Below are positions 1-4,295 of a stretch of 5,184 nt of DNA, piece by piece. A model generated the notes under the pieces. The model ran no database searches, was not told where the DNA came from, and was given only the letters and a program-made list of their open reading frames with translations. Numbering within the stretch: position 1 is the stretch's first letter; every line of letters starts with the position of its first letter. Made by a program: the position numbers and the translations under genes. The stretch spans positions 1-5,184 of the forward strand of contig DATMEW010000036.1 of NCBI GenBank assembly GCA_035556495.1, read 5' to 3'. This stretch comes from CANKHJ01 sp035556495. Its GTDB lineage: Bacteria > Pseudomonadota > Alphaproteobacteria > Rhizobiales > Xanthobacteraceae.

Positions 1-121
1 AGCGGCTGCGAAATTCGCGGAGACGTTCAAGGATTTCCCGGCCATCCAGCCGCCGAATACCTTCACGATCGACGATGCGATGAAGAAGATGTCCGACATG
101 GCGAGCGGCGCAAATCACTGA
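1..121 (+). CDS. C-terminal end of a probable arylsulfatase (partial, 5' end outside window)
   Basis: The open frame uses codons starting at base 2 and runs 39 codons to TGA at 119-121; the gene begins outside the window. The visible tail contains FAETFKDFPAIQPPNTF followed by a helix-like DDAMKKM segment. From memory this matches the C-terminal tail of proteobacterial arylsulfatases, which typically end with an F-x-TFK-(D/E)-FPP-x-Q-x-P-x-(S/T)-F motif and a short amphipathic helix. The family hydrolyses sulfate esters and is often exported to the periplasm. The formylglycine catalytic site and metal ligands would lie upstream, so activity cannot be judged here. A terminator-like hairpin starts 6 bases after the stop, so this gene probably ends its own transcript. 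The call rests only on the tail and is moderate in confidence. Confidence 0.55.
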   Translation, partial: AAAKFAETFKDFPAIQPPNTFTIDDAMKKMSDMASGANH

Positions 122-127
122 CCGACA

Positions 128-160
128 CAGGCGGCGGGCGCCCCTGCCGCCTGCCGTCTT
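128..160 (+). terminator. Probable intrinsic terminator after the arylsulfatase-like gene
   Basis: CAGGCGGC (128-135) pairs perfectly with GCCGCCTG (146-153) around a 10-base loop that itself contains the palindrome GGGCGCCC. The stem starts 6 bases after the stop codon of the upstream gene. The tail is pyrimidine-rich (CCGTCTTCCC) rather than a true T run, so termination may be incomplete or Rho-assisted. Confidence 0.55.
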
Positions 161-177
161 CCCGTCAGGAGGGCGTC

Positions 178-375
178 ATGACCCGTCTCTTCCCGGCCCC
201 GCGCCTGAAGCGGCACTGGAGATACACGTTCACGATCGTCGGCGGCATCGTCACCGATGAGCAGCGCGGCAACGTCCGGCACCAGCCGCAATATCGCGAC
301 GACACGCTGATCTACGTTGCCGTCGCCGCACCCATGCTCGCCGGCGCAGATGCCCGGCAACGTTCGGCCTCGTGA
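178..375 (+). CDS. Possible small hypothetical protein (65 aa)
   Basis: I do not recognise this protein and cannot assign a function. The ORF starts at ATG 178, preceded by a good Shine-Dalgarno sequence (AGGAGGG, 167-173), and ends at TGA 373-375. My hand count gives about 70% GC at codon position 1, about 51% at position 2 and about 83% at position 3, the pattern expected of a real gene in a high-GC genome. The protein is basic near the N-terminus (RLFPAPRLKRHWR). It has a short hydrophobic stretch (FTIVGGIV) but no convincing signal peptide. It lies between the arylsulfatase terminator and the exported HAD gene, in the same frame as the latter. Its stop codon lies inside the hairpin at 367-403, so it could be a leader ORF, a gene remnant or a spurious ORF. 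Confidence 0.35.
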   Translation: MTRLFPAPRLKRHWRYTFTIVGGIVTDEQRGNVRHQPQYRDDTLIYVAVAAPMLAGADARQRSAS

Positions 376-403
376 CCTCGGGAGGAGGTCTTTCTCACGA
401 GGC
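367..403 (+). other. Nested hairpin upstream of the exported HAD gene
   Basis: GCCTCGTGA (367-375) pairs perfectly over 9 bases with TCACGAGGC (395-403). Inside it, CCTC (376-379) can pair with GAGG (385-388). No T run follows, so it is not a classical terminator. It spans the stop codon of the small ORF at 178-375 and lies about 80 bases before the HAD start codon. It could be an RNA leader structure, or an operator at the DNA level. Confidence 0.45.
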
Positions 404-483
404 GGCATCGCCCGGAGGCATCTCGGCCGAAGGCCCTTTGAAGCCCGATTTTGACCCGCAGTCTGTCGAAGGCAGTACATTCC

Positions 484-1497
484 ATGGTCATGCCCGGTTT
501 TCCGCGCCGTCTTGCCGCTCTTGCGCTGGTGTTCATCCTTGCAGCCGCGACAGGTCTGCAGATGGCTCTGGCCCAGTCGGATCCGTTGCCGTCCTGGAAC
601 GACGGGCGCGCCAAACAATCGATCGTGGACTTCGTGGCGGCCGTCACGACGCAAGGCGGCGCCGACTATGTGCATGCCGCCGACCGGATCGCCGTGTTCG
701 ACAACGACGGCACGCTGTGGGCGGAGCAGCCGATCTATTTCCAGTTCGCCTTCGCGTTGGATCGCGTGAAGGCGATGGCGCCGCAACATCCGGAGTGGAA
801 GACCAGACAACCCTTCAAGGCCTTTCTCGCGAATGATCGCAAGGCGCTCGCGCAATCCGGCACCAAGGGCCTGCTGACCCTGATGGCCGCCGCACACAGC
901 GGCATGAGCACCGATGACTTCGCCAAGTCTGTCGCCGATTGGCTGGCCAGCGCAAGACACCCACGCTTCGACGTCGCCTATACCGACCTCGTCTATCGCC
1001 CGATGCAGGAACTGCTTTCCTATCTGCGGGACAACGGCTTCAAGACTTTCATCGTCTCCGGCGGCGGCGTCGAGTTCATGCGCGTCTGGGCGGAGAAAGC
1101 CTACGGCATTCCGCCGGAGCAGGTCGTCGGATCGTCCGGCGCGACGCAGTTCACGCTTGGCGCGAACGGTGCTGCATCCCTGCTCAAATTGCCGAAGGTC
1201 GAATTCGTTGATGACGGGCCGGGCAAGCCATCCGGCATCAATCGCTTCATCGGCCGGCGCCCGATCCTTGCCTTCGGCAATTCGGACGGCGATCAGCAGA
1301 TGCTGGAATGGACTGCCGCCGGCAACGGGCGCCGGTTCATGGGTCTCGTGCACCATACCGATGCGGAACGCGAATGGGCCTACGACCGCACCTCGAAAAT
1401 CGGCAGGCTCGACAAAGCGCTGGACGAAGCCGAACGGCGCGGCTGGACCATCGTCGACATGAAACGTGACTGGAACAAGGTATTCGCATTCCGGTAG
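484..1497 (+). CDS. Exported HAD-superfamily hydrolase (phosphatase-like)
   Basis: This 337-residue protein carries all four HAD motifs. Motif I is VFDNDGTLW, with nucleophile D73 and general acid D75. Motif II is S192 in FIVSGGG. The conserved lysine is probably K248 in PGKPSG. Motif IV is GNSDGD (265-270), with Mg-binding D268 and D270. About 115 residues between motifs I and II form a C1-type cap, as in phosphoserine-phosphatase-like members. Such enzymes usually hydrolyse phosphomonoesters through an aspartyl-phosphate; the substrate is unknown. ATG 484 is preferred because it gives a clean signal peptide: MVMPGFPRR, a hydrophobic core, then ALA|QS with cleavage after about A30. GAAGG (468-472) lies 11 bases upstream, a slightly long spacing. 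A TTG at 451 would extend the frame but spoil the signal. Mature product: probably periplasmic. The gene at 4296 is a clear paralogue, alignable almost end to end. No TTGGACC palindrome precedes this gene. Confidence 0.88.
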   Translation: MVMPGFPRRLAALALVFILAAATGLQMALAQSDPLPSWNDGRAKQSIVDFVAAVTTQGGADYVHAADRIAVFDNDGTLWAEQPIYFQFAFALDRVKAMAPQHPEWKTRQPFKAFLANDRKALAQSGTKGLLTLMAAAHSGMSTDDFAKSVADWLASARHPRFDVAYTDLVYRPMQELLSYLRDNGFKTFIVSGGGVEFMRVWAEKAYGIPPEQVVGSSGATQFTLGANGAASLLKLPKVEFVDDGPGKPSGINRFIGRRPILAFGNSDGDQQMLEWTAAGNGRRFMGLVHHTDAEREWAYDRTSKIGRLDKALDEAERRGWTIVDMKRDWNKVFAFR

Positions 1498-1572
1498 TCT
1501 GAGGACTTCGCAAGTTTGAAGACTTCGAAGCCTTTCCCTCGGACATGCCCCGGACAGAGCGTGGGCGATTGC

Positions 1573-1594
1573 CGGGCCGAAAGGCTGCGGCCCG
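1573..1594 (+). other. GC-rich hairpin downstream of the exported HAD gene
   Basis: CGGGCCG (1573-1579) pairs perfectly with CGGCCCG (1588-1594) around an 8-base loop. It lies about 75 bases after the HAD stop and before the operator-like repeat at 1637. There is no T run after it, so it is at best a weak or Rho-assisted terminator. Its position between two genes fits a transcript boundary. Confidence 0.3.
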
Positions 1595-1636
1595 ACGGGT
1601 GGGGGAAACTGCGTCAGGACGTCCGCACCGGTTCAA

Positions 1637-1652
1637 TTGGACCTCGGTCCAA
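1637..1652. promoter_or_regulatory. Operator-like palindrome, copy 1 (TTGGACC-TC-GGTCCAA)
   Basis: A perfect 7+7 inverted repeat with a 2-base spacer; the repeat end is 54 bases before the GTG at 1707. The same half-sites recur at 3543 and 4213, and all three are followed by a GACCC motif (here CTCGACCCC). A 16-base perfect palindrome is typical for a dimeric helix-turn-helix regulator (TetR, MarR, GntR or CRP/FNR type). Which family cannot be told. Expected target: the barrel-protein operon 1707-3536. Confidence 0.7.
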
Positions 1653-1694
1653 CTCGACCCCGGCTTCGGAAAACCTCACGCTTCCCTTCCGGAG

Positions 1695-1701
1695 AGGGAG
1701 G
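1695..1701 (+). promoter_or_regulatory. Ribosome binding site that fixes the GTG start at 1707
   Basis: AGGGAGG lies 5 bases before GTG 1707 within a longer purine run (1691-1703). It favours this start over an in-frame ATG at 1545, which would place the operator-like repeat inside the coding sequence and bury the signal peptide. Confidence 0.7.
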
Positions 1702-1706
1702 GGTCC

Positions 1707-2492
1707 GTGAGATTTTCATACGGTTTGATCGCAGGGGCTGCACTGACCCTGAATTCCCAGGCGTGGGCCCAGCAAACCGACCATGAATCGGTGAACGAAG
1801 CCAACAACCCGCTCACCCCCAAGATCACGATCAACCTGCAGGACTATTACATTCCGTCGTTTTACGGCGCTTCCGGCTATGCCAATCAGTTCCTGTTCCG
1901 TGGTCTGCTCCCCTGGAAACTGGGCGATCACGGCCAGCTGTTTCGTTTCACTCTGCCGTTGGCAACCGCACCTGGTCTCTCCGGCTACGATACCGGCCTG
2001 GGCGACACCACGCTCATGAATCTGACACCGATGCCCGTCAGCAAGGATCTGACATTGGCGTTCGGTCCGATCCTTGTCGCCCCGACGGCAACCAGCTCCA
2101 CGCTGGGCAGCGGCCGCTGGCAGCTCGGCGCCGCCGGCGTGGTGATCGCGCCACAGAGCTGGGGATTGCTCGGCGGGCTTGCGACCTACCAGCATTCCTT
2201 CGCCAATGATTTCGGACGCGCGCCAGTCAATCTCCTGACGATCCAGCCTATCGTCAACATCAACCTGCCGGATCGCTACTACATCCGTTCGAGCGGCATC
2301 TGGAATTTCGATCTCCAGAACAGGAATTCCTATATTCCGGTCGGCCTGGGTCTCGGCCGCGTGTTTCTGCTCGACGGCGGCATCACCGCCAACGCTTTCA
2401 TCGAGCCGCAGTGGACCGCCTGGCACGACGGAGACGGCGCGCCGAAATGGCAGATCTTCGGCGGCATCAACTTTCAGTTCCCCATACACTAA
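1707..2492 (+). CDS. Outer-membrane beta-barrel-type protein of the bacterial 'neuromedin U' annotation family
   Basis: Starting at GTG 1707, this is a 261-residue precursor with a signal peptide (MRFSYGLIAGAALTLNSQAWA|QQ, cleavage after about A21). The mature part alternates polar and hydrophobic residues in strands separated by Gly/Asn/Asp turns. It ends in an aromatic-rich strand (WQIFGGINFQFPIH), as outer-membrane barrels do. Recognisable segments are NPLTPKITINLQDYY, QFLFRGLLP, GYDTGLGDTTLMNL, LVAPTATSSTLGSGRWQLGAAGVVIAP, SWGLLGGLATYQHSFA and IPVGLGLGRVF. From memory these match proteins labelled 'neuromedin U' in alphaproteobacterial genomes. That name is a database artefact: there is no relation to the vertebrate neuropeptide. 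The true function is unknown; a channel or structural role is inference. The next gene starts 12 bases after the stop, so the two almost certainly form an operon. Confidence 0.8.
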   Translation: MRFSYGLIAGAALTLNSQAWAQQTDHESVNEANNPLTPKITINLQDYYIPSFYGASGYANQFLFRGLLPWKLGDHGQLFRFTLPLATAPGLSGYDTGLGDTTLMNLTPMPVSKDLTLAFGPILVAPTATSSTLGSGRWQLGAAGVVIAPQSWGLLGGLATYQHSFANDFGRAPVNLLTIQPIVNINLPDRYYIRSSGIWNFDLQNRNSYIPVGLGLGRVFLLDGGITANAFIEPQWTAWHDGDGAPKWQIFGGINFQFPIH

Positions 2493-2504
2493 TCCGGAGC
2501 AGCC

Positions 2505-3536
2505 ATGCGATACTCCGTCGCCATCGCAATCCTCGCCTGGACAATGGCATCTGGGGCGGCACGCGCCGATCAGGGAGGCGTCAGCTTCTGGCTGCCCGGC
2601 GCCTTCAGCAGCCTCGCGGCAACGCCACTCCAGCCGGGCTGGTCGCTCGGGATGGTCTATCTCCACTCGTCCGTCTCGGCCGGCGGCAATGTCGCGGCGT
2701 CCCGCGCCATCAACCTCCCCAATCGTACCGTGCCGCTGACGGTCAACCTCAATGCCGATCTCAACGCACGCGTTGACGTCGGCCTGCTCAGCCCCAGTTA
2801 CGTCTTCACCGAGCCTGTCTTCGGCGGCAAATTTGCCCTCACCATGCTCGCCGTCTACGGGCGCCAGCAGGCCAATATCGATGCGAATGTGGCAGGCGCG
2901 CTCGGGCCGATCGGCTTCGCCACCAGCCGCAGCATCGACCAATCGCTGAGCGCATTCGGCGATCTGTTCTTCCAGCCAACGCTGCGCTGGAACAACGGCG
3001 TGCACAACTATATGGTTTACGGCATGTTCAATCTGCCGGTCGGCGCTTATGATTCAACACGCCTTGTCAATCTTGGTCTAGGCCACTGGGCTATCGACGG
3101 CGGCGCCGGCTATACCTATTTCAATCCGCAGAGCGGATATGAATTCTCCGTGGTCACCGGGCTGACGTACAATTTCAAGAATCCCTATCTCGACTACCAG
3201 AACGGCGTCGACTGGCATGTGGACTGGGGCGCCTCTTACTTCGTCACCAAGCAGATGCATATCGGGTTGGCCGGCTATCTGTATCAGCAGATCAGCGACG
3301 ACAGCGGATCCGGCGCGACGCTGGGCGGCTTCCGCTCCCGCGTCGCCGGCATCGGCCCGCAGATCGGTTTCCTGTTTCCGGTCGGCGACATGCAGGGCTA
3401 TCTCAACCTGAAAGGCTACAAGGAATTTGCCGCCGAGAACCGGCCCGACGGCTGGAATGTCTGGCTCACCTTCGCGGTGTCGCCGGAGCCGCGCAAGCCG
3501 GCGCAACCGGCACATTTCCCCGTCAAGGCGCGCTAG
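2505..3536 (+). CDS. SphA / Phenol_MetA_deg-type outer-membrane transporter-like protein
   Basis: A 343-residue precursor with signal peptide MRYSVAIAILAWTMASGAARA|DQ (cleavage after about A21). GGAG (2495-2498) lies 6 bases before the ATG. The mature N-terminus GGVSFWLPGAFSSLAATPLQPGWSLGMVYLH is the signature opening of the family annotated as SphA or 'MetA-pathway of phenol degradation' (Pfam Phenol_MetA_deg). Beta-strand repeats follow (YVFTEPVFGGKFALTMLAVYG, YFNPQSGYEFSVVTGLTYN, IGLAGYLYQQISDDSGSGATLGGF). The last strand, WNVWLTFAVSP, precedes an unusual Pro/Lys/Arg-rich tail of about 17 residues that probably faces the periplasm. Members are thought to be barrels that help hydrophobic or aromatic compounds cross the outer membrane. 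The substrate here is unknown. It shares an operon with the barrel gene upstream, and an operator-like palindrome starts 6 bases after its stop. Confidence 0.8.
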   Translation: MRYSVAIAILAWTMASGAARADQGGVSFWLPGAFSSLAATPLQPGWSLGMVYLHSSVSAGGNVAASRAINLPNRTVPLTVNLNADLNARVDVGLLSPSYVFTEPVFGGKFALTMLAVYGRQQANIDANVAGALGPIGFATSRSIDQSLSAFGDLFFQPTLRWNNGVHNYMVYGMFNLPVGAYDSTRLVNLGLGHWAIDGGAGYTYFNPQSGYEFSVVTGLTYNFKNPYLDYQNGVDWHVDWGASYFVTKQMHIGLAGYLYQQISDDSGSGATLGGFRSRVAGIGPQIGFLFPVGDMQGYLNLKGYKEFAAENRPDGWNVWLTFAVSPEPRKPAQPAHFPVKAR

Positions 3537-3542
3537 ACGCTG

Positions 3543-3558
3543 TTGGACCACGGTCCAA
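3543..3558. promoter_or_regulatory. Operator-like palindrome, copy 2 (TTGGACC-AC-GGTCCAA)
   Basis: A perfect 7+7 inverted repeat starting 6 bases after the transporter-like gene's stop and ending 67 bases before ATG 3626. It is identical over 19 bases (3543-3561) to copy 3 (4213-4231). It lies so close to the upstream gene that any dedicated promoter for the Cys-rich gene must overlap it, lie downstream of it, or sit inside the transporter gene. If this leader has its own promoter, the site is upstream of or overlapping it. Confidence 0.72.
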
Positions 3559-3613
3559 TCGCGACCCGGATGACGTCACCCTAGTCTGCCCTTGCACGAG
3601 ACGGTCTTGTGGC

Positions 3614-3620
3614 AAGGAGG
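3614..3620 (+). promoter_or_regulatory. Strong ribosome binding site for the Cys-rich protein gene
   Basis: AAGGAGG, a near-perfect anti-16S match, lies 5 bases before ATG 3626. It is the best Shine-Dalgarno sequence in the window, which suggests high translation of this small secreted protein. Confidence 0.75.
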
Positions 3621-3625
3621 ACAAT

Positions 3626-4054
3626 ATGACGTCATCGAACGGAGGGCTCGCGCTCGCGGCCGTGTTGCTGCCGCTGGTGTTCTCTGCGCCGGCCTTTCCT
3701 CAGGAACGCCCCGAACAATATGCGGCGGCCTTACAACAATCCTGCAGCAAGGACATCAAATCGTTGTGCCGCAACGTCGCCAAGGGACGCGGACGCCTGC
3801 TGGCGTGTCTGTATGCGCGGGACACCAAGCTGTCGCCGAAATGCGGCGCGGTCGTGAGCGGATCGATCGAACGGCTTGGCGAAGCGCTCGGCGCGCTCGC
3901 CAATGTCCGTCGGGTCTGTGAAGCCGATGCTGCCCGCCTCTGCAAAGGCGTCGTACCCGGAGACGGCAATCTCGTCGATTGCCTGGCCCGGGCTCGCTCC
4001 ATGGTGTCCGAACGCTGCAACGCGACTCTCGATCTTGCCTTCCTCCGGCCCTGA
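3626..4054 (+). CDS. Small secreted protein with two cysteine-rich (GLG1-type) repeats
   Basis: A 142-residue precursor. The N-terminus (GGLALAAVLLPLVFSAPAFPQ) is a probable Sec signal peptide with cleavage near residues 23-26. The mature part holds exactly eight cysteines in two repeats with identical spacing: C40-x7-C48-x12-C61-x11-C73 and C98-x7-C106-x12-C119-x11-C131. Each repeat follows the pattern C-x3-(I/A)-x2-LC, then G-x-G-x-L-x2-CL, then (P/E)-(K/R)-C. This fits the Pfam 'cysteine rich repeat' family first described in the Golgi protein GLG1 and common as short periplasmic proteins in alphaproteobacteria. The cysteines probably form intra-repeat disulfides in the periplasm; the molecular role is unknown. 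It may be co-transcribed with the barrel genes (89-base gap, no terminator seen) or driven from the palindrome-containing leader. A strong terminator follows. Confidence 0.85.
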   Translation: MTSSNGGLALAAVLLPLVFSAPAFPQERPEQYAAALQQSCSKDIKSLCRNVAKGRGRLLACLYARDTKLSPKCGAVVSGSIERLGEALGALANVRRVCEADAARLCKGVVPGDGNLVDCLARARSMVSERCNATLDLAFLRP

Positions 4055-4115
4055 CCACTCGCCTCATCGGCTCGGCCGGCGCAAGCGTCCCCAGCCTCTT
4101 GCACCGGCCAGGCCA

Positions 4116-4164
4116 GCCAAGGATGCCGGCCCCTCTCCCTCCCGGCTTCCTTGGCACCTTTTTT
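4116..4164 (+). terminator. Strong intrinsic terminator after the Cys-rich gene
   Basis: GCCAAGGATGCCGG (4116-4129) pairs with CCGGCTTCCTTGGC (4142-4155): a 14-base stem with one T-T mismatch (4124/4147) and a 12-base pyrimidine loop. Six T residues (4159-4164) follow after 3 bases. It separates the Cys-rich gene from the second HAD gene, which therefore needs its own promoter. Confidence 0.85.
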
Positions 4165-4212
4165 CATGACGATAGTCGTGTCCCGTACAAAGGACCGGAG
4201 GGCCTGCGCGCA

Positions 4213-4228
4213 TTGGACCACGGTCCAA
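4213..4228. promoter_or_regulatory. Operator-like palindrome, copy 3 (TTGGACC-AC-GGTCCAA)
   Basis: A perfect inverted repeat that extends to 18 bases here (ATTGGACC-AC-GGTCCAAT, 4212-4229). It ends 67 bases before ATG 4296, the same distance as copy 2 from its gene. It lies after the terminator at 4116-4164, so it belongs to the second HAD gene's own control region. The flank TCGACCCC (4229-4236) resembles that of copy 1. A loose -10-like CATAGC lies at 4251-4256, 16 bases after TCGACC (4229-4234); this promoter guess is weak. Confidence 0.72.
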
Positions 4229-4295
4229 TCGACCCCATCGCCGTCGAGACCATAGCGTTCCGGGAGGCCCATCCGCCACGACGCCAGGGCAGCCG

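Noticed and set aside
451..483. TTG start at 451 for the exported HAD gene
   Set aside because: There is no good ribosome binding site in front of it, and it would add 11 residues before a compact signal peptide that begins naturally at ATG 484.
115..1356. Long minus-strand ORF (413 aa) opposite the exported HAD gene
   Set aside because: Its codons are exactly opposite those of the HAD gene. It has no recognisable domain, while the + strand shows a signal peptide and all HAD motifs. Such shadows are common in high-GC genomes.
1545..1706. N-terminal extension of the neuromedin U-type gene from ATG 1545
   Set aside because: It would put the operator-like palindrome inside the coding region and move the signal peptide to the interior. 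GTG 1707 has a good ribosome binding site and gives a clean signal peptide.
1716..3005. Long minus-strand ORF (429 aa) opposite both barrel genes
   Set aside because: It crosses two well-supported + strand genes and their junction. The translation is rich in Arg, Ala, Glu and Gly without any motif, and there is no supported leader.
3078..3551. Minus-strand ORF opposite the end of the transporter-like gene
   Set aside because: An antisense shadow of the barrel coding frame; it also runs over operator copy 2 and has no recognisable protein family.
4165..4180. Short hairpin CATGAC-GATA-GTCGTG just after the terminator
   Set aside because: The stem is only six bases with one wobble pair and sits next to a much stronger terminator. 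It is too weak to call as a separate element.
3700..4272. Minus-strand ORFs opposite the Cys-rich gene and its terminator region
   Set aside because: They overlap the strongly supported Cys-rich gene and the intrinsic terminator. Their translations are low-complexity Arg/Ala/Pro sequence with no motif.
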